NCBI RefSeq assembly: GCF_022601735.1
Contig: NZ_JAKUMM010000003.1
Coordinates: forward strand, 62,001-126,000
Reading direction: 5' to 3'
DNA length: 64,000 bases
From: Atopomonas sediminilitoris
Lineage (GTDB): Bacteria > Pseudomonadota > Gammaproteobacteria > Pseudomonadales > Pseudomonadaceae
In this document: positions 35,705 through 43,667 of the stretch, piece after piece
Layout of the letters: each line of letters opens with the position of its first letter
Numbering within the stretch: position 1 is the first letter of the stretch
Program-made: the position numbers and the translations under genes
Notes under the pieces: model-generated
The model's database searches: none
What the model saw: the letters and a program-made list of their open reading frames with translations, nothing else
What the model was told of the DNA's origin: nothing

Positions 35705-36355
35705 CTACTCGTCCACTGCTTCGATGAACTGCCCAGAAATGCAAGCCGGCAAGACCCGAAGATAAGTCTCGGCATCTTGGGCTATCTGCGCCTTAGTTTC
35801 TGGACGCTCCGCCAAGCGCATAGCCCACTCGCGCCCAGGGTGCAGAACGTCCCATCGAGGACGCATACCCGCGTGTCGGCCCTTGCCGGGATTGTGGTTG
35901 CCAAAGCCATCAATGAGAGAATTCCACACCGGCGTAAAGCGGGCGATGATCAGTGACTCCCCAAGCGGGATCCAGATGTCATCCACCACTAGGAAACGAC
36001 AATGGAAGTCCTTAATGTCTAGATTATCGGCGGCCTTGATGCTTTCGGCGTGTTCTTTAAGGCGCTTATGCAGCGCCTTGCTCGCCGCGAGCTCCAGACT
36101 CGCTCCCATGCGCGCCCCAGGGGGAACAGCCTTGCCAACATAGATGGGCAGCATGAACTTCCCGTCGCCGTTGAGCCGAGAGACCTGCGCGTAAGGAGCG
36201 AAATCACCTGTGTAGTAGATGGCGTAGATACCCGCCCCCTCAAACACTGGCAAGTCTCCCAGAGAGTGAACTTCTTTTGTCAGCAACGCTTCGGCGACAC
36301 TGGCGCCCAAATTCTTTTTATCCAGAGGATTGAACGGAATCACCTTCCCTGTCAC
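35705..36355 (-). CDS. Eco29kI-family GIY-YIG restriction endonuclease
   Basis: 216 residues. The N-terminal half is a GIY-YIG nuclease: AGIYAIYYTG at 41-50 (Tyr44) and PIYVGKAVPPGAR at 70-82 (Tyr72). Arg98, His102, Glu133 and Asn145 fall in the order and spacing of the catalytic residues of R.Eco29kI (Tyr49, Tyr76, Arg104, His108, Glu142, Asn154 from memory). Eco29kI cuts CCGCGG; the same target is likely but unproven. The gene overlaps the methylase stop by ATGA, so methylase is made first. Confidence 0.85.
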   Translation of the reverse strand: MTGKVIPFNPLDKKNLGASVAEALLTKEVHSLGDLPVFEGAGIYAIYYTGDFAPYAQVSRLNGDGKFMLPIYVGKAVPPGARMGASLELAASKALHKRLKEHAESIKAADNLDIKDFHCRFLVVDDIWIPLGESLIIARFTPVWNSLIDGFGNHNPGKGRHAGMRPRWDVLHPGREWAMRLAERPETKAQIAQDAETYLRVLPACISGQFIEAVDE

Positions 36356-37566
36356 GCGGTCGCCCTTCTCTTACCTGTGTTTGCTTTCTTAAATTTGCCC
36401 AACTCTGCCATAGCCAGCTTTTCAGCCACGCTCGATGCGACGCGTTGCGCTAACAACACCGGCACCGCGTTCCCTAGCTGACGCATAGTCTCAGTCCAGC
36501 TACCGTGGAACCTGTAACCATCAGGGAACGTTTGAATGCGCGCGCTCTCGCGCACAGTAAAGTAACGGACACTGCCGTCATCCCGAACCAGCATATTTTC
36601 CCCGCCCGGCACACCATGATCCCCAGCTTTGAGGGTCTTGGCGGGTAAATCCAAGGGGCTGCCGGTGTGCCCTGGATAGGATTTCGCGCCTGGCTGGAAG
36701 AGATGATTGGGTATCTTAGAAGCGCCGCGCGACTCTGGAGCCGGCAAGCCTTGGATAGCATCCCTAACCGTACGCCAAGGGAGTGTCGTCAACGGCGTCT
36801 TCATCTGCCTAAGCTTCGCCACGCGGCCAGCAAGCCGGAGTGGCAAATCAGGTGTTCGCAACCCATGGCGCCGCCAATAGACGCCAGTGATCCACTGGTC
36901 GTGCAGCAAGGCGTCATAACTGTGCGTAGGCTCCGGGAATGACCACTCAACCCCAAGATCGTCACGAAATCCAACAAGGAAGACTCGCTCGCGCTTCTGC
37001 GGCACTCCATAGTTAGCGGCGTTCACTAAGGTCGGCACGACATTATATGTCAGCCCCGTCCCCTTGTTTCTTCCTGAAGTTTTCTCTTCCTGCAGACGCT
37101 TGAGGTGTCCGCTCCAGTCCTCGTCGCCGATTGGCGGCAACTCGGGAAACTCAAGCTGGAGCTGAATGTAGTGAAAATAATTGGCAAAGGTCGCGCGAGT
37201 GAGTCCCTTAACGTTCTCCACGATGAAAGCCTTCGGCTTGAGTCGTCGGATCACCTCGACCGTCGCAGGAAACATGTCCCGCTTGTCGGCCTGAGCCTTG
37301 TGCTTGCCACCAATTGAGAACGGCTGGCAAGGGGGCCCGCCAGCCAAAAGCTCTATACCCTGAGGAACCGAGCCCCAATCGAATGTGCGGACATCCCCTT
37401 CGTGAAGATTCCAGCTCGCTAGCAAAGGATAACCGCGTCGCTGGTTCTCCCTCACCGTGTCACAAGCCCATCTGTCCCACTCTACCACCGCGAGGTGCTC
37501 AAACCCCGCGATCTCACATCCCATGGCTAGGCCACCCGCACCCGCGAATAGCTCCACTGATCTCAT
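36352..37566 (-). CDS. DNA (cytosine-5) methyltransferase of the restriction pair
   Basis: 404 residues with all main C5-methylase motifs: ELFAGAGGLAMGCE (I), GGPPCQPFSIGGKHK with catalytic Cys80 (IV), FIVENVKGL (VI), NAANYGVPQKRERVF (VIII) and RQLGNAVPVLLA (X). The target-recognition region lies between VIII and IX. It protects cellular and phage DNA from the partner nuclease. Upstream is an inverted repeat overlapping a possible promoter. The R-M pair lies between the Q-like gene and the late operon. Confidence 0.94.
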   Translation of the reverse strand: MRSVELFAGAGGLAMGCEIAGFEHLAVVEWDRWACDTVRENQRRGYPLLASWNLHEGDVRTFDWGSVPQGIELLAGGPPCQPFSIGGKHKAQADKRDMFPATVEVIRRLKPKAFIVENVKGLTRATFANYFHYIQLQLEFPELPPIGDEDWSGHLKRLQEEKTSGRNKGTGLTYNVVPTLVNAANYGVPQKRERVFLVGFRDDLGVEWSFPEPTHSYDALLHDQWITGVYWRRHGLRTPDLPLRLAGRVAKLRQMKTPLTTLPWRTVRDAIQGLPAPESRGASKIPNHLFQPGAKSYPGHTGSPLDLPAKTLKAGDHGVPGGENMLVRDDGSVRYFTVRESARIQTFPDGYRFHGSWTETMRQLGNAVPVLLAQRVASSVAEKLAMAELGKFKKANTGKRRATA

Positions 37567-37585
37567 AGGATCGCCCTCAAAAATA

Positions 37586-37601
37586 CTGTAATAATATACA
37601 G
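37586..37601 (-). promoter_or_regulatory. Inverted repeat upstream of the methylase
   Basis: CTGTA-ATAATA-TACAG lies 20 bp upstream of the methylase start in an AT-rich stretch that also holds a TTGATA -35-like box on the minus strand (about 37611). No controller (C) protein gene is seen nearby, so the repeat may serve autoregulation by the methylase or another phage regulator. The rest of 37602-37754 shows nothing. Confidence 0.4.
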
Positions 37602-37754
37602 AATGTTATCAAAAATTTAGCGCCAACGCACTCACTGCTCGCACGCCAATACCGCAACAACGCCCAATAACAGTGTACGCCGAGACACCATCAAACCGGC
37701 GAACGCTAATGCGCCTGAATGCTCAGTCGTTACGCAACCCAAAACGCCACCCAC

Positions 37755-38225
37755 TCACGCCACACGGCGCCTTGCTCGTGCCTTTAGCCGCATCTGTACT
37801 TGCTCGTGCAGCTCATGCACGCGGCGGTCGTAGGTGCGGCGGCTGGTGATCATGCTCCGGCGCATCTGCTGCTCCACCGTCAACACAGGGTCTACCAGGT
37901 AACGGGCGCGGGCCAACTTCACCAACTGCGTCGGCAAGCAAAACGGCGCGCGGCCAGATCGGCCTGCCAGCCGCCAAGCCTTCGCCAAGTCAGCATCTTG
38001 CCGCTCGCCTTCGCGCACCAACTCAGCCAGCACCGCATCCACCTCGGCCGAGGCTAAATCAACACCGCCACCGCCCACCAACGCCACCGAGCCATAGCCC
38101 ATGCGCGGCGGCGCACCATGCCATTCAATCAGCCCTGCCAGCGGGCTGCCACAGCCCCCAGCCACACCACGACGGCGACATTGCTCACCCCAATGCAGCA
38201 TCAACTGCTCCACGTGCTCAATCAT
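37755..38225 (-). CDS. Putative late-gene regulator (Q-like position)
   Basis: 156 residues from MIEHVEQLMLHWGEQCRRRG, start set by GGGAGGG. The C-terminal third (VDPVLTVEQQMRRSMITSRRTYDRRVHELHEQVQ in part) looks like a DNA-binding helix-turn-helix followed by a basic tail (LKARARRRVA). It lies after the replication genes and before the late terminator/holin, where lambdoid phages carry Q-type antiterminators. Family membership is not certain. If Q-like, it would let RNA polymerase pass the terminators at 35280 and 24432. Confidence 0.5.
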   Translation of the reverse strand: MIEHVEQLMLHWGEQCRRRGVAGGCGSPLAGLIEWHGAPPRMGYGSVALVGGGGVDLASAEVDAVLAELVREGERQDADLAKAWRLAGRSGRAPFCLPTQLVKLARARYLVDPVLTVEQQMRRSMITSRRTYDRRVHELHEQVQMRLKARARRRVA

Positions 38226-38254
38226 CACACCCTCCCCCAGCGGCAAAACCCAAG

Positions 38255-38543
38255 CCAACACAAAACAGCCCAACCCAACACACACCCAACACACTTAAAA
38301 TCTAATAAAAACAAAGCATTACCTCTGCCTGTGTTGGGTGTGTTGGGTGTGTTGGCTTTTTGATCCCTCGCGTAAGAATAAAAACCGCTACACCTAGCCT
38401 TAAGACTGCTGCGCACATCACGCCCGCGCGCGCGCGTAAACCCAACACACCCAACACAGACCGCCAGAACCCCCGCCGTTGAAGGCTTCGTGCTGTGTTG
38501 GCTCGCAAAACCCAACCCAACACAACCCAACACACCCAACACA
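38255..38543. repeat. Twelve-copy CCAACACA repeat array, candidate phage origin
   Basis: The 331-bp gap between the helicase and Q-like genes holds CCAACACA at 38255, 38275, 38286, 38442, 38451, 38517, 38527 and 38536, and its inverse TGTGTTGG at 38330, 38339, 38348 and 38494. Within clusters the period is 9-11 bp. AT-rich tracts lie at 38294-38322 and about 38377-38403. Iterons of both orientations beside AT-rich DNA and the phage helicase/primase genes look like a replication origin. A role as late regulatory region or a simple expanded repeat is the alternative. Confidence 0.65.
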
Positions 38544-38556
38544 CCGTCGCGCCGCC

Positions 38557-40242
38557 TCATACGCTGCCCCCACTGACGTGTTCCCAGCCGTCAACATCCC
38601 AACCAGCAGCCCTAGCCCGCTCGCGCCACTGGCCAACATGCGCGCCCAGCGCATCGGCAGTCACCGATGGTGGCAGGAAGGCCGCCTTATCCGGCGGCAC
38701 AAAAAACGCGCCAAAGCGTCGAGTCCGCTTGAGATCACCATCGCGCCAAGGCGTCGGCCGCAGCTTCTCCACACTGGTACTGATAAACAGGCTGAACTTG
38801 GTCTGGCTCATCACGTGCTCTTTATTGCGCGCACACCACTCCAAAAACAGGGCATATAAATCTGTGGATAGGCACATACCCCACAAGCCCTTGCCCAGCT
38901 CATCGATACGCCATAGATGCAAAAAGGTTTGCCACGCAGCCCGACTCAGCGCCACCAGCCGCTCACGGGCAGGCGTAACAGGCGGCTTGGTCTGCGGATC
39001 AAACTCACCCAAATCCACCGCCAACAACCACGCATACAGCGCCGCCACTGCGCCGTTATCCAGCTCATACTTAATGGCCTGCTGCTGTTCGGGGGCTAGC
39101 GCCTCCTCCGGCCACATCACCAAAAAGCGCCGGTCGGTCTCGCTGATCGGCCACGGCATAATCTCGTTCGACAAAAACACCGCATTCATATGACTGGATT
39201 CCTCCCAGCCATTCACAAACTTACTCTCGATACGCACCGTAGTACCGGTGATCAACTGCTTGATCTTGCCCACTTGGTTGTAGCGCTGGTCACGACTGAC
39301 CACCTCTTCAAACACCGCCCACAGCTTGCCGCTCTGCCAAGCGTTAAAGTTACCCTCGAGCTGAGTCTGCCCCACCGTAGCCGCGTACTGGCCATACAGC
39401 TGCCCCATCACCACCGAAAACAACAGGCTCTTGCCCGAGCCCTCCATGATCGAGTGCATCAGCACCGCCGTGTCCATCTTTGCGCCGGTATGCTGCAGCG
39501 GATAGGCCAGCCAACGCGTTAGCCACTGCGTGGCCTTGGCATCACCGTTACACAAAAAACCAATCAGCCAGCGCAGATTGGCGCAGGCATCATCATCGCG
39601 CACCGGCTCCAGCGGTAATCCCTCAAACGTATTGATATACGTGGCAGGGTCTTTGGTCATCGTCGGGTCAAAAACGATGTGATCCACATCCACCACTCGG
39701 CGCTGCGGGCTGTTCACCCACAAGCCATACCCATCACCCAGCGCCATCTTCAGCGCCCCCTCGGGCAGTCGGCGCTTTTTGGTTTTGTCCCACGCCTCTT
39801 TCGTGCCATCGATGTACACATAACGCTCAAGCGGCGGCAGATCGGTGGCGGTCTCTTTCTTGCGGGCCAGCTTCTTGGCCGCCTCAAACTCGGCCACCTG
39901 CTCTTTCGGCACCAAGCGTTTATCACCCAGCGCATACCACTCAGCCGCCAGTGGCTTACCCACCAACGCCTCAAACGCGGTTTTCTTCAACTGGTGGCGC
40001 TTGTCTTGGTCCCATACGCTGGTGGTCGGCTCAATCAAGGCAAACCGCCGTTTGGCGTGCAGCAGGGTCAAACCCTCCCCGCCCCCCGCCTGAGTAGCAG
40101 CCGCCTCAGCCGTTGGGGCGCGGGGAAGCTCACCCCCAGCAGCATCGTTACCCGCTGGGCGCGCCAAAGCCGCTAACAACTGCGCGCGCACCGCATCAAC
40201 GCCCTGCTCAACGTGTAAATCGTTCCAGTCTTTAACACTCAT
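38557..40242 (-). CDS. Phage/plasmid-type replicative helicase (D5/DUF5906-like)
   Basis: 561 residues. The P-loop GSGKS lies near residue 270 (MEGSGKSLLFSVVMGQLYGQY), with KLWAVFEEVVSRDQRYN and WPISETDRRFLVMWPEE typical of superfamily-3-like phage helicases found with primases. The N-terminal 140 residues probably contact the primase. It overlaps the primase stop by ATGA. It would unwind DNA at the adjacent repeat array. Confidence 0.85.
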   Translation of the reverse strand: MSVKDWNDLHVEQGVDAVRAQLLAALARPAGNDAAGGELPRAPTAEAAATQAGGGEGLTLLHAKRRFALIEPTTSVWDQDKRHQLKKTAFEALVGKPLAAEWYALGDKRLVPKEQVAEFEAAKKLARKKETATDLPPLERYVYIDGTKEAWDKTKKRRLPEGALKMALGDGYGLWVNSPQRRVVDVDHIVFDPTMTKDPATYINTFEGLPLEPVRDDDACANLRWLIGFLCNGDAKATQWLTRWLAYPLQHTGAKMDTAVLMHSIMEGSGKSLLFSVVMGQLYGQYAATVGQTQLEGNFNAWQSGKLWAVFEEVVSRDQRYNQVGKIKQLITGTTVRIESKFVNGWEESSHMNAVFLSNEIMPWPISETDRRFLVMWPEEALAPEQQQAIKYELDNGAVAALYAWLLAVDLGEFDPQTKPPVTPARERLVALSRAAWQTFLHLWRIDELGKGLWGMCLSTDLYALFLEWCARNKEHVMSQTKFSLFISTSVEKLRPTPWRDGDLKRTRRFGAFFVPPDKAAFLPPSVTADALGAHVGQWRERARAAGWDVDGWEHVSGGSV

Positions 40243-41276
40243 GCGGCCTCCTTAAACACGGGGAACACCGCCACACCGCCCACCAATTCAGCAGCCGCCT
40301 CGGCCTTCACTCTGCCAGGGTTGCCCTTCACCGTTGGGTCATCGTCACCACAAACCACCAACCGCGCATGCGGGCACAGTCGCCGTACGGCAGCGGCTAC
40401 GGCGGGCAAGTTGCCAGAATCCACCGCCATCACCATCGACCAACCGCTGGCCACTTGGCAGCTCGCCGCCGTGGCATACCCCTCAGCCAACCCCACCACC
40501 GGTACCGCACCAACCGACTCACCCAACAGATGAAAACAGCCGCTCTTGCGGCCATATTTGGGGAACAGCTTGCGCCCCGTGCTGTTAATGGCCTGCACGC
40601 TCCACACCTGCCCCGCCTCATCGCGCAGCGGAATCAACACATCGCCACGGCGCAAGACCATCATCGACAAGTGATCAGGCCGTGGCTTGGGCAACGCATC
40701 CAAATAGCGCTTCGCCTCGCTACCGGCCCACAGCTGGCAACGCTCGGCTGAGTCGTCAATCTCCAGCACCACCGTGCAGGCCATAAAACCAACACCCACG
40801 GCCGGCACACCCTTCTTGGCCAAATAGCCGCTCTGCCCTGTCGGCTGCACATGGCGCGCCCACAGCTGCTGGCACGCCGCCGCAACTGCCGCTTGCATGC
40901 GCGCGGTACGCGCCTCATCAGCGGCCACCTCGACCTCACGCGCACGGCGTCGCGTCTCTTGCTCTTTGGCAAAGCGGTGTTTGTCTTCGGCGCTCAGCTC
41001 GCGCTTATCGGGCTGCCAGCCGTTGTCGCTGGCCAGCTTAATCACCGTGCCAATACCAATGCCGCCGCGCTTAAAGCTGCGCCACACCGTTTTGGCATCT
41101 GCCGCTTTATAGCCCTCCCCACTGGCGCTCCAGCTATCCCACTCAGCAAAGGCCGCATCACCAAACTCAGCCTTAACCCCCATGCCCACCTGCAACCAAG
41201 TCTCCCGATCGCCCGCCGGAATAAACCGCAGCAACAAAGGCAAATCACTCAGCATCAACGTTGGATAATCAACCAT
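40239..41276 (-). CDS. Toprim-domain primase with PriCT-2-like N-terminus
   Basis: 345 residues from MVDYPTLMLSDLPLLLRF. Residues 10-80 resemble PriCT-2 (RETWLQVGMGVKAEFG, GEGYKAADAKTVWRSFKRGG). A charged helical linker follows, and then a Toprim domain with VVGLAEGYATAASCQ and LVVCGDDDPTVKGNPGR holding the Glu and DxD metal ligands. It synthesises primers for phage replication together with the helicase. Start at 41276 overlaps the DksA-like gene. Confidence 0.85.
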   Translation of the reverse strand: MVDYPTLMLSDLPLLLRFIPAGDRETWLQVGMGVKAEFGDAAFAEWDSWSASGEGYKAADAKTVWRSFKRGGIGIGTVIKLASDNGWQPDKRELSAEDKHRFAKEQETRRRAREVEVAADEARTARMQAAVAAACQQLWARHVQPTGQSGYLAKKGVPAVGVGFMACTVVLEIDDSAERCQLWAGSEAKRYLDALPKPRPDHLSMMVLRRGDVLIPLRDEAGQVWSVQAINSTGRKLFPKYGRKSGCFHLLGESVGAVPVVGLAEGYATAASCQVASGWSMVMAVDSGNLPAVAAAVRRLCPHARLVVCGDDDPTVKGNPGRVKAEAAAELVGGVAVFPVFKEAA

Positions 41277-41475
41277 ACCGCCGCTCCCGCAGCCCAGCGC
41301 AATGCACGCACAACGTGCAGCCCGGTACCGCCTCACGGCGCTTTTGGGGGATTGGCTCATCGCAGGCTTCGCACACCTGCGCACTCTCGCCTTGGTATTG
41401 CACCCGCGCGGCAATGCGCCGTTGCTGGGCTTCCTCGGCATGGGCCATGGTCAACTCAAGCATGCGCTCATCCAT
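41269..41475 (-). CDS. TraR/DksA-family zinc-finger protein
   Basis: 68 residues: an acidic helical N-terminus (MDERMLELTMAHAEEAQQRR) and a zinc finger CEACDEPIP ... CTLCVHC typical of phage and plasmid TraR proteins. TraR binds the RNA polymerase secondary channel like DksA with ppGpp and reprograms transcription. It overlaps both neighbours, so it is part of the leftward early operon. Confidence 0.9.
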   Translation of the reverse strand: MDERMLELTMAHAEEAQQRRIAARVQYQGESAQVCEACDEPIPQKRREAVPGCTLCVHCAGLRERRYG

Positions 41476-41944
41476 GACCGGGGCCCTCCATCGCAGCGCG
41501 GGCGCCGGCCATGATGCCGAGCAGCTTGCGCACCAGTTTCATGCCGTGGCGCTCAAGGTCGGCCACCTCTTTGGCCTCCCAGCGGCCATCGGCGGCGCCC
41601 TCGGCCAAGCTGGCCACAAAGCCCGCCTCAGCCTGCAAGTAGTGGCTCAGCGCAAGCATGGCATCGCGGGTGGCCGCTACCGGCTCGGTGCCGTAGCACG
41701 TCACCCCATACACCCGCTCAAACCACGCGCGCACACGCGGCCCCTGCACCAACTCAGCTACCCGCTCAAAGTCATCCAAGCGCAAGTGGTGGTCAGGGTA
41801 AGAGGTAGAGATTCGCTTTTGGTAAGGCCCGTAAGGCTCACCCAAAATGGCGCACACCGCCACATGCCCCCCGCGAAACTCGCGGCAGTCGGCATCCACG
41901 GCCTGTGTTAGAGGTAGATCATCACAATCGTGTTGATTGCTCAT
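41468..41944 (-). CDS. Early phage protein of unknown function (possibly CII-like)
   Basis: 158 residues from MSNQHDCDDLPLTQAVDADC. The second half is mostly helical (ATRDAMLALSHYLQAEAG, LERHGMKLVRKLLGIMAG). It is the first gene after Cro and the three stem-loops, where lambdoid phages often encode CII-type activators, but I cannot confirm the family. The end overlaps the TraR gene by 8 bp. Confidence 0.5.
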   Translation of the reverse strand: MSNQHDCDDLPLTQAVDADCREFRGGHVAVCAILGEPYGPYQKRISTSYPDHHLRLDDFERVAELVQGPRVRAWFERVYGVTCYGTEPVAATRDAMLALSHYLQAEAGFVASLAEGAADGRWEAKEVADLERHGMKLVRKLLGIMAGARAAMEGPGHG

Positions 41945-42090
41945 CGGTAGTAAAACCCCCATCACTACCGTAGGCGCAGCAAAGCAGATGCCCTACTATT
42001 GGCCTACAGCAGTCGAGACCGCCCGTTTACGTGCTGTGGGCTGGCGGCTCGATGGTTGAGGTAACTGGCTGGTAACCGGTTACCGACCTT

Positions 42091-42202
42091 GCCGGGTGGG
42101 AGGTCAGAGACCCGCCCGGCACCCTACAAATCTAGCGAAAGGTCAGAGTCTTCCGCTAAAGCATGTCGCGCAGTACCAAGGCAGGTGGTCAGAGACCCGC
42201 CT
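42091..42202 (-). promoter_or_regulatory. Three stem-loops sharing the loop CTCTGACC
   Basis: In the untranslated stretch between Cro and the next leftward gene (41945-42210) three hairpins occur: 42091-42120 (10-bp stem with one mismatch), 42133-42158 (9 bp) and 42179-42202 (8 bp with one G-U). Read on the minus strand each presents CTCTGACC in or at the loop. Stems differ, loops agree. A fourth copy lies on the plus strand at 44320-44355. The pattern suggests an RNA element bound by a common factor. Confidence 0.6.
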
Positions 42203-42210
42203 CAGCACAT

Positions 42211-42438
42211 TTAAGCTGCCCTTTGCAGCAGTGACTCTTCAATTGGGAAAACATCATCCAAATCACAAATGACGCCCAAACGGTTAAGCGCAGCCGTAAT
42301 GGCTCGGCTATCAACTAGGCTTGGGGTTCTACGCTCGGCCTCATAGTTGCTCAAGCGGCCCTGTGACCAGCCAAGCGCGACGGCTAGCGCAACTTGTGGA
42401 ATTTTGGCAGCCCCCCGCAGATCAGCAATACGGTTCAT
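42211..42438 (-). CDS. Cro-like XRE repressor
   Basis: 75 residues with a helix-turn-helix (VALAVALGWSQGRLSNYEAERR). It diverges from the CI gene with the operator region between them, the standard switch layout. It should repress CI and early promoters during lytic growth and is the first gene of the leftward operon. Confidence 0.85.
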   Translation of the reverse strand: MNRIADLRGAAKIPQVALAVALGWSQGRLSNYEAERRTPSLVDSRAITAALNRLGVICDLDDVFPIEESLLQRAA

Positions 42439-42472
42439 TACGCAGCTCCTGAAAACAGAGCCAACAAAGTAG

Positions 42473-42499
42473 CACGTAACGTGTAATTTGCAACACGTT
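42473..42499. promoter_or_regulatory. CI/Cro operator region
   Basis: CACGTAACGTG (42473-42483) is an 11-bp palindrome that overlaps a wider inverted repeat AACGTGT...ACACGTT (42478-42499). It lies between the divergent cro and CI starts. ACGTAACGTG reappears inverted and exact at 44303-44312 inside the rightward early promoter. Confidence 0.65.
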
Positions 42500-42540
42500 T
42501 AGTGGCCTAAAAAATAAACGGCGCGTGGTATCTTCAAACC

Positions 42541-43224
42541 ATGAACACACTCGGCCAACGCATTAACCACTACAGAAGAGCCAAAGGCCTTTCTCAACTG
42601 GCCTTGGCCGACCTTTGCGGCTGGGCCGGCGGACAAGCCCGCATCGGCAATTACGAACGCGACTTCCGCGAACCAAGCCTCCCTGACATACAACTCATCG
42701 CTAACGCCCTCGGCATTAGCGTTTCCGACTTGGTAGACCCTCAAACGGCGCAAGCGCTTTCCGAGCAGGCCGAGATAAGCGTCAACCCAAGCGTCCAAGA
42801 CTACGCACTAATACCCCAGTACTCAGCCCACGGCGCAGCAGGCAACGGCCACCTAAATGACCACATCGAGGTTAAAGGCGGGCTAGTGTTTAAACGCGCA
42901 TGGCTGACACGCATGCACCTGCGCGAACAAAACCTGCATGTAATCTACGTTCAAGGCCACAGCATGGAGCCCACCATCTGCGACGCTGACGTTGTGCTTG
43001 TTGACGACAGCCAAAGCCAGCCCCGCGACGGGCGCATATTCCTACTGCGCAAGCCTGACGGCGAGCTGATCATCAAGCGCCTTATCCAGTCCCTAACCGG
43101 CGGCTGGATTATTCGCAGCGACAACACCGACAAGCGCGCCTATCCCGACCAGCCAGTTAGCAACGACGAAATAACCGCCTTGCAAATCATTGGCCGCGTT
43201 GTTTGGCACGGAGGCGCCCTGTAA
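42541..43224 (+). CDS. CI-like repressor, S24/LexA-type
   Basis: 227 residues. The N-terminal XRE domain (residues 1-65; LSQLALADLCGWAGGQARIG) is followed by a C-terminal S24 peptidase domain with a probable self-cleavage site Ala100-Gly101, nucleophile Ser141 in GHSMEPTI and Lys179 in GELIIKRL. It keeps the prophage silent and would self-cleave on RecA activation, so induction by DNA damage is expected. It is the first gene of a three-gene plus-strand operon. Confidence 0.93.
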   Translation: MNTLGQRINHYRRAKGLSQLALADLCGWAGGQARIGNYERDFREPSLPDIQLIANALGISVSDLVDPQTAQALSEQAEISVNPSVQDYALIPQYSAHGAAGNGHLNDHIEVKGGLVFKRAWLTRMHLREQNLHVIYVQGHSMEPTICDADVVLVDDSQSQPRDGRIFLLRKPDGELIIKRLIQSLTGGWIIRSDNTDKRAYPDQPVSNDEITALQIIGRVVWHGGAL

Positions 43225-43667
43225 TGCCACTCATTACCCGCCCAATTAGCGCGCCTTGCCGCGCCGAAAGCGACTGGCAAAGCACCTGGCAAGCCGAAGA
43301 CGAAGGCCTCATCAAATGCTGGGAAGTCGGGCGGCAACTGGCCGAAAGCACGCCAGAGCTAGCTGCCGCAGCCTTGCGCGATGAGCTCCCCGTCTTAGGC
43401 TGGAAAGGCGGCGTTAGCCGCGCCCTCAAAAAACTCGACAAGCCCGGCAGCCTGCAATACCTCGCACAATGGCAGGGCCTGCGCGGCGAAGACCTCAACA
43501 TTGATACCAGCCATGAAGTGACGCTCACCTGCAGCAGAACCGGCATGCGCATTACCTTCACCAGCGACATCAACAAGCTACTCGATCAAACCACGGAAGA
43601 ACCCACCGAAGGAGAGGACGATGGTCGACCTGCATCAGGAGTTCGAGAACAGCCGCTTTTTTCATAA
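43224..43667 (+). CDS. CI-operon protein of unknown function
   Basis: 147 residues from MPLITRPISAPCRAESDWQS, overlapping the CI stop by one base (TAATG), so it is co-translated with the repressor in the lysogen. The N-terminal half is helical (EDEGLIKCWEVGRQLAES); the middle has LDKPGSLQYLAQWQGLRGED. I do not recognise a family. Its end overlaps the TerB/BRCT gene by 47 bp. Expression in lysogeny suggests an exclusion, defence or maintenance role (inference). Confidence 0.65.
   Translation: MPLITRPISAPCRAESDWQSTWQAEDEGLIKCWEVGRQLAESTPELAAAALRDELPVLGWKGGVSRALKKLDKPGSLQYLAQWQGLRGEDLNIDTSHEVTLTCSRTGMRITFTSDINKLLDQTTEEPTEGEDDGRPASGVREQPLFS

Noticed and set aside
35705..36355. Homing endonuclease as an alternative for the GIY-YIG protein
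   Set aside because: The partner C5-methylase, ATGA overlap and Eco29kI-type residue spacing fit a restriction enzyme better.
38302..38654. Minus-strand open frames rich in Cys-Trp-Val and Leu-Gly repeats
   Set aside because: They are translations of the CCAACACA array and not consistent with protein coding.
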